64,000 nucleotides of DNA from Methanocella paludicola SANAE (GTDB lineage: Archaea > Halobacteriota > Methanocellia > Methanocellales > Methanocellaceae): positions 806,001 to 870,000 of the forward strand of contig NC_013665.1 in NCBI RefSeq assembly GCF_000011005.1. Reading direction: 5' to 3'. Position 1 is the first letter of the stretch, and every line of letters starts with the position of its first letter. The position numbers were made by a program, and so were the translations under genes. Below are positions 53,947 through 63,412 of this stretch, piece by piece. Under the pieces are notes generated by a model. That model was given only the letters and a program-made list of their open reading frames with translations. It ran no database searches and had not been told where the DNA came from.

Positions 53947-55041
53947 ATGAAATTTTGCATCATCCTCGGCACACGCCCCGAGATCATTAAAATGAGCCCC
54001 CTCATAAGGGAATGCGAGAAACAGGGCCTGGATTATTTCGTCATTCATACAGGCCAGCACTACTCCTATGAGATGGACAAAATATTTTTTGAGGAGCTTA
54101 AGCTACCCCAGCCGAAATATTATCTTGACGTGGGGTCAGGAAGCCACGGGCACCAGACCGGGAAGATGCTCGCCGGGATCGAGGATGTATTAGTTAAAGA
54201 GAAGCCCGGTATCGTCTATGTCCAGGGCGATACGAATACGGTCCTTGCGGGTGCGCTGGTCGCTTCCAAGCTGCATATCCCGATAGGGCACGTCGAGGCC
54301 GGGCTGCGCTCCTTTGACCGCTCGATGCCCGAAGAGATCAACCGGGTCGTGGCGGACCACGTTTCAGACTACTTATTTGCCCCGACGGAGGCGTCGAAAG
54401 CGCTGCTATTGAAAGAAGGGATACCGGAGAGCAAGATATTCGTCACGGGCAACACGGTCGTTGACGCAGTTTACGAGAACTCGAAGATCGCTGTAAATTC
54501 GGATGTGCTGTCTAAGCTCGGGTTGAAGCCGCGGGAGTACATGCTCTCGACTTTGCATCGTCAGGAGAATGTGGACGATAAGGCACGTTTATCTGAGATC
54601 ATTCAAGGTCTCGGGGAGGTATCTAGAAAGTACGGGATGCCCATCGTGCTGCCGATCCACCCGAGGACGAAGAAGATGATGAACGAGTTCAGCTTACAGC
54701 CGCCCGCCGGTATCATGATGATCGAGCCGCTGGGCTTCATGGAGTTCTTAAAGGCCGAATCGAACGCCCGGCTCGTGCTGACGGACTCGGGCGGAGTGCA
54801 GGAAGAGTGCTGCATCCTGGGGGTGCCTTGTGTCACGATACGTGAAAATACCGAAAGGCCCGAGACAGTGGATGTGGGGGCTAACGTGCTTGCAGGGTAT
54901 AAATGCCAGAATATCGTGAATTGTGCAGGCATGATGATGAATAAAAATAATGGCTGGGTCAATCCCTTCGGCGATGGTAGGACGGGAAAAAGGATCATTC
55001 AATTATCTAGAGGTATAGGGTGTTGCATAATTAGTTTATGA
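53947..55041 (+). CDS. wecB: UDP-GlcNAc 2-epimerase (WecB/WbpI type), C-terminus altered by IS
   Basis: The product has 364 residues from ATG 53947 (an in-frame start at 53917 is too early). It starts KFCIILGTRPEIIKMSPLI, then VIHTGQHYSYEMDKIFFEE, QGDTNTVLAGALVASKL, GHVEAGLRSFDRSMPEEINR and LTDSGGVQEECCILGVPCVT, all family hallmarks. It epimerises C2 of UDP-GlcNAc-type sugars. An IS5-like element enters after codon GGT-ATA: the last eight residues (GCCIISL end) come from the IS, replacing about 11 native residues (IMINQKHYNNL). The catalytic core is untouched, so activity is probably kept. The 157 bases upstream (53790-53946) are AT-rich, with no gene. Confidence 0.9.
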   Translation: MKFCIILGTRPEIIKMSPLIRECEKQGLDYFVIHTGQHYSYEMDKIFFEELKLPQPKYYLDVGSGSHGHQTGKMLAGIEDVLVKEKPGIVYVQGDTNTVLAGALVASKLHIPIGHVEAGLRSFDRSMPEEINRVVADHVSDYLFAPTEASKALLLKEGIPESKIFVTGNTVVDAVYENSKIAVNSDVLSKLGLKPREYMLSTLHRQENVDDKARLSEIIQGLGEVSRKYGMPIVLPIHPRTKKMMNEFSLQPPAGIMMIEPLGFMEFLKAESNARLVLTDSGGVQEECCILGVPCVTIRENTERPETVDVGANVLAGYKCQNIVNCAGMMMNKNNGWVNPFGDGRTGKRIIQLSRGIGCCIISL

Positions 55042-56064
55042 TGGTTGTTCTGGGGCTTTTCTGGTGAATTAGTTGGTGGAGTGCTTGGATTAGTCTTGCG
55101 ATGAGGGTTATGCCGACTTTAACAAGGACTTTTTCTCTTCCAGTGGTTTTTAAGTCTTTTAGGCTTAGCTGTTCCTTGAGTAGGAAATTCGCGTGTTCAC
55201 AATCCATCCTGTTTTTATATAATTGGTCAATCGTTTCTTCGGGGATCTTGAAGTAGTCCTGTATTCGGTATTTGTTCACCGGTTTTCTGGTATTCCTCTT
55301 GTTTCTGGCTGCTATGAATAATACGCCTGCCTCATGGTGGTTTTCTATGTTATCCTTGGTGTCGTAGGCCTTGTCAGCGAGTATTGTATTCACTTTGAAT
55401 AGACGTGCGCCGAGTCTTTTTATCAGTGGCCTGGTCTGAGTGTTGTCGTGACGGTTGGCCCTGGTAACCGTATAACAGACCGGGGTCATGGACCCTAGAT
55501 CGTACAGCAAATGTACCTTGTAGCCGTAATAGTACTTTCTTCTGACATGGTCGAAACCCCAGGCGGCGTCCTCGTCTCGGAGGCTGAAAGCATCCAGTTT
55601 GGTACTGTCGATACCCAGCAGGGACATATGCATAGGCTCCTCATTCATGATTCTCGTGTTAATGATCATCATGATCCTCGGGATATGCCCTCCAAATCGT
55701 TGTTTATACCTGCTAAACAAGGTATGGTCTGGCAACCTGTTGAAGCCAAGATTTTTCATTTTATATTTATCATGGGCTAACCGTACCAGGTTTCTTACCG
55801 AGGTAATACCAGCAAGTTCCATGTACAAAAACGCCCGTAGGAAGGCGATCACACTATACTCCCGGGGCCTGCCCATACAAGGATAACGCTCCAAGAATAC
55901 AAGCAATTGCCAATCAAACGAATCCAGCACCTTGATATGCACATCAGAAAGTATATTTAACTGACAATCAAGACAACTATGGGTTATCAGCAAGCCGTTT
56001 TTACTAAGCATAAACACTGCTTGACCAGATAACCCAAATACTTTCTAAGACTTTTACAACACCC
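55018..56064 (-). mobile_element. IS4/IS5-like insertion sequence in the 3' end of wecB
   Basis: The element is 1047 bp with short imperfect inverted ends (GGGTGTTGCATAA at the left; complement of the right end GGGTGTTGTAAAA) and is flanked by TA on both sides (55016-55017 and 56065-56066), consistent with a 2-bp target duplication. It encodes one DDE transposase on the minus strand. Removing the element and one TA restores an open wecB end that stops at 56100-56102. Confidence 0.88.
55031..56011 (-). CDS. IS4/IS5-like DDE transposase
   Basis: The product has 326 residues from ATG 56011 (GTG 56017 is also possible). The N-terminal DUF772-like part (GRPREYSVIAFLRAFLYMELAGITSVRNLVR) is followed by the first catalytic Asp in MSLLGIDSTKLDAFS (about 136), the second in TILADKAYDTKDN (about 218) and the Glu within the C-terminal KNRMDCEHANFLLKEQLSL segment (Y-2-R-3-E-like region). 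It is full length without internal stops, so probably functional. Codon use is AT-rich compared with host genes. Confidence 0.9.
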   Translation of the reverse strand: MLSKNGLLITHSCLDCQLNILSDVHIKVLDSFDWQLLVFLERYPCMGRPREYSVIAFLRAFLYMELAGITSVRNLVRLAHDKYKMKNLGFNRLPDHTLFSRYKQRFGGHIPRIMMIINTRIMNEEPMHMSLLGIDSTKLDAFSLRDEDAAWGFDHVRRKYYYGYKVHLLYDLGSMTPVCYTVTRANRHDNTQTRPLIKRLGARLFKVNTILADKAYDTKDNIENHHEAGVLFIAARNKRNTRKPVNKYRIQDYFKIPEETIDQLYKNRMDCEHANFLLKEQLSLKDLKTTGREKVLVKVGITLIARLIQALHQLIHQKSPRTTIIN

Positions 56065-56186
56065 TAATTATGATTAATCAAAAGCACTATAATAATTTGT
56101 AAACCTGGCTATACCCTAATAAATATTCGGTATATTTTATATACTCATTTGTATTATTATGTTCTGTTTTAAAGGGAGAGCATGTT

Positions 56187-56516
56187 GTGGCCATGGGGTT
56201 ATTCGATATGGCAAATCGCTGGCTTCGAGTTAGCCCATGGCGTCTTATCGGCATTGTGTGCGTTACTGGTTTCCTTGCCGGCGGTCTACTGGACCTGGAC
56301 CACGTACTTGAGATCTTCGGCTTCAAGATCGGATATGTCCCATTTCAAATACCGGGCAGGTATCATAGTGGCCGTATTTTGCATGGTATTGCTTTCGTTG
56401 GGGGCGGGGCTCTGTGCACATGTGCTGGAGGATATCTTTATTGGAATATTCTAAAGGATGTTGTGGTTAAATTTAAAAATAAAGTGCAGGAACGGCTCGC
56501 ATCCTTATCTTCTTAA
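56187..56516 (+). CDS. Small membrane protein with LDLDH motif
   Basis: The product has 109 residues from GTG 56187 (GGGAG upstream). Two or three hydrophobic stretches (LIGIVCVTGFLAGGLLD; ILHGIAFVGGGALCTCAGGYLYW) flank the polar motif LLDLDHVLEIFG and PGRYHSGRILHG, a pattern of Asp and His residues like that in YdjM-type membrane-bound putative metal-dependent hydrolases (DUF457). It is far shorter than those, so this is only a resemblance. A shifted-frame ORF of 90 residues on the same strand is judged a shadow. It precedes the ABC exporter gene by nine bases. Confidence 0.6.
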   Translation: MAMGLFDMANRWLRVSPWRLIGIVCVTGFLAGGLLDLDHVLEIFGFKIGYVPFQIPGRYHSGRILHGIAFVGGGALCTCAGGYLYWNILKDVVVKFKNKVQERLASLSS

Positions 56517-56525
56517 GGTGGGCGC

Positions 56526-58366
56526 ATGCAGGCTAACATAATAAGTGGGTGGATAAAGGATATTCATAGCATTTTTATGAAGCCCGAAGCGCCCAAAGCA
56601 AGCTTTAAGCTCGACGACCTGTCCTTCTTTTTTCAGTTCGTGAAACCCATCTGGAAGATGGGCGTGCTGAGCCTGTTGCTCACGACATTGATCAGTGGCG
56701 TAAGGACCGTGATCCCGCTGAGCAGTAAGGTGCTCGTCGATTTTGTGATCCTGAACACCGGCTTCAGCAGCATTACGAATATTCTGACTTTGCTGGGCCT
56801 CGGGGAATATGCTCAAACGGCGGTCAACCTGTTCAGCTCGGTCAACTTCCTGATGGTCGTCCTGTTTTTCATCGGGGTCATTTATGCGCTGCTACAGATC
56901 CTCCAGGGATACATGACTACTAAATATCAGCAGGAACTGACCTATAACCTGCAGACGAGGCTGTTCGACCACGTTCTAAGGTTCCCCCTGTCCTTCTTCA
57001 AGAACAAGCAGACAGGGTACCTCCTATCCCGGGTGTCGGACGACGTCGATACGCTCCAGTACCTGTTCTCGAGTGCCGTCATCAAGATCTTATCGAGTGC
57101 ATTATTTTTACTTTTTAGCCTCTTTATCCTTTTATCGCTGAACGCTACCCTGGTCATCTTTATCCTTTGCACCCTTCCCCTTTACGTGTTGCTGCGGTAC
57201 TTCTTTTTCGGCAGGATAAGGGCCCTGAGCTATAAGGAGCGAGAGACTCACGCCAAGCTGTCGCAGGATATACAGGAAGTGCTGTCAGGGGTGGAGGTCG
57301 AGAAGACACATGCCACGGAGGACCGGGAGGTAGAGAGAGTCTCCAGCAGCCTGAGGAACGTCATCCAGGTGCGGCTGGTCAATACGGTCATTACAGCCAT
57401 CTCCAAGCCATCGTGGACGGCATCCAGTTCATGCTGATGATGGCGGTGATGTGGGTGGGCGTGTACGAGATACAGCGGGGCGCCATGACGATGGGCGACT
57501 TCGTCGCCTTCCTCGGGTATGTGCTGATCATGACGGGCGCCGTCTATAGCCTGTTCACCACGTACCAGTCGTTTCAGCCCATGCTGGCCTCGATGGACCG
57601 TTTGAAGGAATTGTTCAGTATGGTGCCCGAGTTCGAAAGGGATAAGGATGCGCGAAAATTGTACGTTCCTGAAGCTTTTATTGGGCGCGTCAAGTTCGAT
57701 AAGGTGTCTTTCGCCTACGGTAAGGAGCCCGTGTTAAAAAATATCAGCTTTGAAGTGCTGCCTGGTGAAGCGGTTGCGCTCGTTGGGCCGAGCGGGGTGG
57801 GGAAGACTACGATGATTAATTTGCTGCTTAAGCTATACATCCCTCAGTCCGGCGCGATCTACCTGGATGGGGTGAATCTGAAAGGCATTGACCATGTCTG
57901 GCTGAGGAGGCAGATTGGTGTAGTCTCGCAGGAGATTTTCCTGTTCAACGATACAATCGAGAATAACATCAAATACGGCAAGCCAAATGCTGGCCATGAT
58001 GAGGTGGTAGCGGCCGCCAGGAAAGCGCAGATACATGATTTCATCATGGGCTTGCCCGATGGCTATAATACGGTCATTGGCGAAAGGGGTACTAAGCTGT
58101 CAGTGGGGCAGAGGCAGCGGATCTCTATTGCCCGGGCGTTTCTAAAGGATTCGCCGCTGCTGATACTGGATGAGCCGACGTCGGCCATTGATGTTGAGAC
58201 TGAGCGGTCTATCAAAGAGTCTTTGAGTAATTTGGTGAAGGGGAGGACGACGTTCATCATTACCTACAGGATGTCGCTGGCGGATATCGCGGATAAGGTG
58301 GTGGGGATAGTTGATGGGAGTATTGCCAGGGCGGGGACAAATCAAGAAATATTAAAAACCGTTTAG
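56526..58366 (+). pseudogene. MsbA-like ABC exporter split by a frameshift
   Basis: Two overlapping frames give one protein of about 613 residues. Frame 1 (56526-57437) holds the first membrane half (FVKPIWKMGVLSLLLTTLIS; LTYNLQTRLFDHVLRFPLSFF; QTGYLLSRVSDDVDTLQYLF) and loses the frame at ISKPSW. Frame 2 resumes as AIVDGIQFMLMMAVMWVGVY and carries the ATPase: Walker A GPSGVGKTTMIN, signature LSVGQRQRISIARAFL, Walker B LLILDEPTSAID. One G appears to be missing near 57406-57408 (AAGCCATC for AAGGCCATC). The H-loop His is also Tyr (IITYRMS, normally IIAHRLS). It is either a decaying gene or a sequencing error plus a natural variant. It probably exported lipids or glycolipids. Confidence 0.85.
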
Positions 58367-58372
58367 CCCCGT

Positions 58373-59305
58373 CTATGTTGTTTTCGTGGCGTTTACCCAG
58401 AGATGGCATTCTCTGTAGGGGGCTGTCTTGTTCCCGTCCGCATACAATAGGAACTCCATCTTCATGTTAGTCCCTACACGGTCCGGTTTCAAGTCGATCT
58501 TCTTTTCCCATGTCTGGTTATCGCCCAGTGTCAGCTGTTCAGTGTAGATATTCGATATGGTAGCACTGTCGTTGAGGGCGACGACGAGGTCGTAGGTCAC
58601 GTTACGGTACTCATGGTTCACGATGCCGACGATGACCGGCTTCTGGTCGCCCAGCGTATATTTCGTCGGATAGTTGTCGGCCTTACCGTCCGGCCCTAGA
58701 ATGTAAAACTCGGTAAACTTCTCGCCCTGCTTGGGTACGGCGATGACATAAGCAAGCGTGGCGATCGACAGTAGAATGGATATAATGAGAACAACTGTGA
58801 GGGCCTTATCTAGCTTAGTCTTGTCCTCCGAGAACACTTCGCCCCTGAACTGATGGTAAACACCGACAAAATCGATCCCAAAGCGCTCTGCTACCGGTAA
58901 CTCATGTCGCCGCTTGTTAGCGACCAGCATGCAGATGAAGGTAAATATCGAAAGGCAGACGACGATAGGGTCGAGCCGGATGCCCCAGGGCGTATAGTTC
59001 AAGCCCAGGCCGATCAGCGGAGATACGGCGATGCTCAGGCCGAACGAGAGGGCAGTCCTCTCGATGCCGTCGATGTCCTTTTTACCCGGGAATAGGGCGG
59101 CGATCAGCGCGTAGCCGGGTATGAATAATACCATGATCAGGCCCAGCGCCGACCTTATGATACTCTCGTTAATAATGGGCACGTAAATGAACGCAAGCGT
59201 GATCACGGTAAAAAGCACTACGAGTTTCAGATCAGCCGCCATGCCAATAAAGAAATCGCCGATAGACAGTTCAATCGTATCGGCATCAACATTTTTCGAA
59301 GCCAT
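58373..59305 (-). CDS. DUF1616 membrane protein
   Basis: The product has 310 residues. Four N-terminal spans (about 28-44, 52-70, 84-103 and 110-128) with the family segment GLIMVLFIPGYALIAALFPGKKDIDGIERTA are typical of DUF1616. A fifth span (about 172-195) leads into an external Ig-like domain (KQGEKFTEFYILGPDGKADNYP; GIVNHEYRNVTYDLVVAL) with several N-glycosylation sites. Such proteins are common in archaeal envelope-glycan loci; the function is unknown. Last gene of the right-hand operon, six bases after the previous one. Confidence 0.85.
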   Translation of the reverse strand: MASKNVDADTIELSIGDFFIGMAADLKLVVLFTVITLAFIYVPIINESIIRSALGLIMVLFIPGYALIAALFPGKKDIDGIERTALSFGLSIAVSPLIGLGLNYTPWGIRLDPIVVCLSIFTFICMLVANKRRHELPVAERFGIDFVGVYHQFRGEVFSEDKTKLDKALTVVLIISILLSIATLAYVIAVPKQGEKFTEFYILGPDGKADNYPTKYTLGDQKPVIVGIVNHEYRNVTYDLVVALNDSATISNIYTEQLTLGDNQTWEKKIDLKPDRVGTNMKMEFLLYADGNKTAPYRECHLWVNATKTT

Positions 59306-59311
59306 GAAACC

Positions 59312-60106
59312 TCATAATAATCTTAAAGTAATGTTTATAGCCTTGCCGCTCTCCTCGATTTTCTCGATGCGGGCTTTCCTGCCGGTGGCCGAGACGGCCA
59401 TACATGCCAGAAAGCTACAAATGGGACAGCCCGTTCGCGTGCATACGTCCGGGTTGCCCGTGCGAATGGAGCGGCATAAGTCCTCGTTCGCCATGCCACT
59501 CATGGATATCGTAATGGTGCTTCCATCCAGGCGGACGCTGACGGAGGATGCCAGTTCCAGGCCGTTCTCCAATACGTCCTTCATTTCGCTCTCCAGGCCT
59601 TCCCGCGTGAAAACGGCTCCCATACCGGATGTGAGCTCGAAGAGCCCATACCCGGGAGGCGTGAGGGAAATGCCCTTGATAGGCCCCTTAACGTCGAACA
59701 CCTCAATGCCCGGGTTAAGCGAGGCCACGTCCTTTTCTTCAACGCGGGATATTGGTATGAAGACGCGGATGAGGCCGCCATTGCTCGAGGTAATGCCCCC
59801 GGTACCCACGAGCATCGAAGACAGAATCTGGTTCAGCGACAGTACGGTCGATATGGCGGTCGCGTCGCAGACCTCATCCCTCAGGTAGCGTGAGGGCGTG
59901 AAGAAATAGAGCATGATGGCAAGCGATATGACGCCCGTGCCCGCGAGGGCCAGGAACATGGACATGGATGAGCCATCGTTCGTGGCCAGCCACAGGACCA
60001 TCAGCAAGACCCCGAGAATAGCAAATACAATGGTAACCACTTTGACCCTGCCACTGCCCAGGGCTTCTCTCATCATACTCCGCCAGCTTCTGCCATCGTC
60101 GCTCAT
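59312..60106 (-). CDS. Two-span membrane protein with Cys-rich cytoplasmic tail
   Basis: The product has 264 residues from ATG 60106, chosen because GGAGATGAAAGG precedes it; the frame is open to 60169. Two spans (about 25-43 and 51-70) are followed by a soluble alpha/beta domain of about 190 residues with a cysteine cluster near its end (LCRSIRTGNPDVCTRTGCPI; CSFLACMAV). The spacing of the cysteines suggests a metal or Fe-S site. It is not a named family as far as can be seen, but its place in a MoxR-DUF58-DUF4350-DUF4129 operon suggests a role with them. Confidence 0.7.
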   Translation of the reverse strand: MSDDGRSWRSMMREALGSGRVKVVTIVFAILGVLLMVLWLATNDGSSMSMFLALAGTGVISLAIMLYFFTPSRYLRDEVCDATAISTVLSLNQILSSMLVGTGGITSSNGGLIRVFIPISRVEEKDVASLNPGIEVFDVKGPIKGISLTPPGYGLFELTSGMGAVFTREGLESEMKDVLENGLELASSVSVRLDGSTITISMSGMANEDLCRSIRTGNPDVCTRTGCPICSFLACMAVSATGRKARIEKIEESGKAINITLRLL

Positions 60107-60110
60107 CCTT

Positions 60111-61475
60111 TCATCTCCTGATATGGCCCCTGCCGCGACGGATCCTGCCCTCGGGCTTTTCCCACTCATGGGCAGAAGTCACATCGATCGAATATGACCT
60201 TAATTTTTTCTCGGCGTACGCCAGCTCCATGATACGCTCATGGTCCGGGCCCGGCGGGCCGCAAAGGATGACCCGCGCCGAATGCCCATGGTAACGGGCC
60301 AGCCGCAATCCGTTCATCAGCCCTGGCAGGCCCATCGATAGACCGGTGACTACCCGGATGTCGCAGGGATTTTTCAAATCACCGGCGACGGAGAGTATTG
60401 CCTTTATGAAGCCGTCCTCCCTGACATTTGTCAGATATCCCTTAAAGGTTTCTTCGATAACGGGTTTCAGGACGTCGATGCCGGATTCACTCTGGATCGC
60501 ATGCCCGGCGTCATAGACTTCGCTGATCGATATACAAGGCCCGGCGCCGGCCCGGTCATCGACCGCGTGCAGCTTCGATAGCACGTCCGATAGCCGCCGG
60601 ATGTGCTCCCGGCCCATGCCCGGGCGAACATGTTGCACGATCTCCGACCGGGAGAAGCAGATGAGCCCGACCTTTTCGCCTTTGTACAGCTCGCGGTCGA
60701 TGAGGCCGGAGACGATGGCGATGGATGACTCGAATGCCCGGGGGCTCAGATCGACCAGGAAATACGCCGGAAGAGTTCTATCGGCCTCGAACTCCCGGAC
60801 GACCAGCTTGCCAGCCCGGGACGAGAGTGCCCAATCGATGTTCTTGATGGCGTCGCCGGGCATATACAGCCTGACGCCATAGAAATCGCTACCTCTCTGC
60901 TTATCCACGTTGCTGCCCCCTGCCGCAGCATTTTTCTGGTAGTCGTGGAGGCCCGGCTTCGGCCGCAGCATATGTTCCCCGAGTGATAAACGTACCCTGA
61001 GGACCTTTGCTTCGCCTGCCACGGCGGTAATGGCGAATAATAAGGATGAAACGCGCACTTCTACGGTCCCGACGGTATAATCGCCAGGCTTCAGAGGGAA
61101 GAGATCCATGCTCAACGTGCGCTCCTCGCCCTTTCGAAGCTTGATGGTCTCGCCGGGCGGCGTTGCTTCAAGAGAATCGTCGAGCACTGGCGTGACCGAA
61201 AGCAAGATGCCGGATAGTTTTCCACTATATGAGGCCGTGACCATATGAATCGTGCGCATGCCCGGCGACAAGACGGGACGCGAGAGGCTCGAGGACAGGG
61301 ACAGGTCACGCTCCAGCGAAGACGCCGCGAGCAGCAGGGACAGGGCGTCCGATGCGATGAAGACGAGAATGATCGTGAACACCGTGTAAAAAAGCAAGCT
61401 CCCGGTGACGAGTGCAAGGAGCAACAATGCCAGCGCCGATGCCAGCATCGGGAGGGCGCTATCTTTCAATTCCAT
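60111..61475 (-). CDS. DUF58 domain protein (vWA-like)
   Basis: The product has 454 residues. Two N-terminal spans (about 10-45) are followed by an Ig-like external part (SGILLSVTPVLDDSLEA; EERTLSMDLFPLKPGDYTVG) and the DUF58 block DFYGVRLYMPGDAIKNIDWALSSRAGKLVVREFEADRTL (shown in part; about 190-235), then a vWA-like domain. DUF58 proteins partner MoxR ATPases, here the gene just upstream (six bases apart). The pair probably acts in assembly or metal loading of an envelope protein complex. Confidence 0.9.
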   Translation of the reverse strand: MELKDSALPMLASALALLLLALVTGSLLFYTVFTIILVFIASDALSLLLAASSLERDLSLSSSLSRPVLSPGMRTIHMVTASYSGKLSGILLSVTPVLDDSLEATPPGETIKLRKGEERTLSMDLFPLKPGDYTVGTVEVRVSSLLFAITAVAGEAKVLRVRLSLGEHMLRPKPGLHDYQKNAAAGGSNVDKQRGSDFYGVRLYMPGDAIKNIDWALSSRAGKLVVREFEADRTLPAYFLVDLSPRAFESSIAIVSGLIDRELYKGEKVGLICFSRSEIVQHVRPGMGREHIRRLSDVLSKLHAVDDRAGAGPCISISEVYDAGHAIQSESGIDVLKPVIEETFKGYLTNVREDGFIKAILSVAGDLKNPCDIRVVTGLSMGLPGLMNGLRLARYHGHSARVILCGPPGPDHERIMELAYAEKKLRSYSIDVTSAHEWEKPEGRIRRGRGHIRR

Positions 61476-61480
61476 GGCGA

Positions 61481-62449
61481 TCAGGATGGGACTTTAACCG
61501 CTGCCATAAGGTCCTCGACAATGCGGTTCACCGTCATCCCTTCCTGCTCGTACTCGGGCTTGACGATCAGCCGGTGGTTAAGCACCCGCGGAACGAGATA
61601 TTTCACATCGTCGGGGATAACGTAATCGCGGCCCCTAAGCGCCGCAACCGCCTTGGACGCCTTCAGGAACGATATCGAGGCACGGGGGCTGGCACCCAGC
61701 AAGAGTTTTTCATGCCGCCTCGATGCGATCACGAGGTCCCGAATATACTCGAGGACCTTGTCATCGATATATACTCGCTTAACCGTATCGATCATATAGC
61801 CCACCTTTTCACTGTTCAGGGCATCCTCGATGTTAACGCCCGATCCGGCATTCTTCGACTTGAGCAGGGCGAGCTCATCGTCGTTATCCGGATAGTCGAT
61901 ATCCAGCTTGAACATAAAGCGGTCGATCTGAGCCTCGGGCAGGGGGAAGGTGCCGATGATATCGATGGGATTTTCAGTCGCGATGACCATGAATGGCTCG
62001 GGTAACGGGTACGCGACGCCATTGATGGAGACCTGCTTTTCCTCCATCGCTTCCAGCAATGATGACTGGATCTTCGGCGACGCGCGGTTTATCTCATCGG
62101 CGAGGAGCAGGTTAGTGAATATCGGGCCCTTGTACACGTTGAACTCCATGGTTTTCTGGTTAAATACCGGGCCGCCGGTGATGTCCGAGGGCATAATGTC
62201 CGGCACGAACTGGATACGCTTGAAATTGAGGCCGGTGGACGCGGCGAAGACCTTGGCGATGGTCGTCTTGGCCACGCCCGGAACGCCCTCGAGCATAATA
62301 TTGCCGCCCGCCAGAAGGGCCGTGAAAATGTCGAATACCAGGGATTCCTTCCCAATAATCGCCCGCCTGGTCTGAGCGTTGACTCGATCGACCATCGAGC
62401 TAAAATCATTAATGCCACTGGCGGCTTTTGAATTAACCTCGATCACCAT
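61481..62449 (-). CDS. MoxR-family AAA+ ATPase
   Basis: The product has 322 residues. The AAA+ motifs are Walker A EGVPGVAKTTIAKVFA (about 55-70), Walker B LLADEINRASPKIQSSLLEAMEE (about 113-135), sensor 1 VIATENPID (about 156) and the C-terminal GASPRASISFLKASKAVAAL (sensor 2). These match MoxR exactly. It is cytoplasmic, and works as a chaperone-like ATPase with the DUF58/vWA partner encoded next. The following gene begins six bases after its stop, so the operon is tight. Confidence 0.95.
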   Translation of the reverse strand: MVIEVNSKAASGINDFSSMVDRVNAQTRRAIIGKESLVFDIFTALLAGGNIMLEGVPGVAKTTIAKVFAASTGLNFKRIQFVPDIMPSDITGGPVFNQKTMEFNVYKGPIFTNLLLADEINRASPKIQSSLLEAMEEKQVSINGVAYPLPEPFMVIATENPIDIIGTFPLPEAQIDRFMFKLDIDYPDNDDELALLKSKNAGSGVNIEDALNSEKVGYMIDTVKRVYIDDKVLEYIRDLVIASRRHEKLLLGASPRASISFLKASKAVAALRGRDYVIPDDVKYLVPRVLNHRLIVKPEYEQEGMTVNRIVEDLMAAVKVPS

Positions 62450-62464
62450 GCTAATCCTCTAAGT

Positions 62465-63412
62465 TCAATCCGATTTTTTAATGTCTTTTTCTTTAACAGT
62501 TAACCTATTCAATATAAGGTTTTTTATGGATCGCCTGATCATCCCTAGCCGAGGGATGAACATATCCCGGCCGATATATGCGATACAGGCGACGATTATC
62601 AACAGCAGGACGGTCAACTGAGCAATGATATCGCCTTTTAAGGTAAAGTAAACGGACCCCAGCGGTGTAACGGCGTTTCCGTGAGAGACGTCGACCAGCA
62701 CACGGCCGCGAGATAAATCCTGGAGGAAGGCGCGATTGTCGCCTTTATCGAGCATGCTATTGATGAAGATATCGGCATCGCTGACGACGATGAGCTCACC
62801 GTTGCCTGCACTATAGCGGGCTGCTACCGGGTATATCCCCATTCTATCATTATAGTCTAACCATATATCGTCGTTATAGTCCAGCCAGGCGTCCGGGGAA
62901 GTCGAGGCGAGCACCACCGCGTTCCCCGAAATGTTAAGCACTGCCGGGTGGTTGAGCACAAGTTTACTAACGTTCGCAGTGTAAGGGGTAGCCGCTATGT
63001 CCGTTATCGTCGGGAAAGACTGGTTAACATAATAGTTCTCGTACTGGCACATCGGGACCGGATCGATCGTGAAGGGCGAGCCGATGCCCGTGAGCAGGCT
63101 GTTCGCCTTTCCGAAGTCGTCCAGGACTACGACGGTCCCTCCCCGGCCAAGAAACGCGGCCACCTGCGATGACTCGCCGGCTGTATAGTTCACGGCGGGG
63201 CTTATGACCATTAATATATCACCGCTGCCCGCATTATCCAGGCCGGATAAATCATAAAGGGGCTGGATACCGGCATGCCGGGCCATATTATTTAATCCAT
63301 TCCAGTATGGATTGGTCAGGCGAAAATCCGCATCTGTGACATAGAGCCTCGCCGCAACGACCACGAGCACTATACTGACGACAATAACGATAAGTAGTGT
63401 CGTTTTTCTCAT
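62465..63412 (-). CDS. DUF4350 membrane protein
   Basis: The product has 315 residues. An N-terminal span (about 5-22) anchors an external domain like DUF4350 / GATase-like binding domains (GSGDILMVISPAVNYTAGES; AAFLGRGGTVVVLDDFGKA; GNGELIVVSDADIFINSML) and a second span lies near the C-terminus (about 268-288), followed by a basic tail. It overlaps the DUF4129 gene by four bases. In MoxR operons this protein usually sits beside DUF4129 and DUF58, as here. Function unknown; no catalytic Cys is visible. Confidence 0.88.
   Translation of the reverse strand: MRKTTLLIVIVVSIVLVVVAARLYVTDADFRLTNPYWNGLNNMARHAGIQPLYDLSGLDNAGSGDILMVISPAVNYTAGESSQVAAFLGRGGTVVVLDDFGKANSLLTGIGSPFTIDPVPMCQYENYYVNQSFPTITDIAATPYTANVSKLVLNHPAVLNISGNAVVLASTSPDAWLDYNDDIWLDYNDRMGIYPVAARYSAGNGELIVVSDADIFINSMLDKGDNRAFLQDLSRGRVLVDVSHGNAVTPLGSVYFTLKGDIIAQLTVLLLIIVACIAYIGRDMFIPRLGMIRRSIKNLILNRLTVKEKDIKKSD

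Noticed and set aside
56182-56454. Alternative 90-residue ORF (starting MLWPWGYS) overlapping the small membrane protein gene
   Set aside because: The other frame (56187-56516) has a better Shine-Dalgarno, the ordered LDLDH/RYHSGRILHG motif and ends just before the next gene; this one is a shadow.
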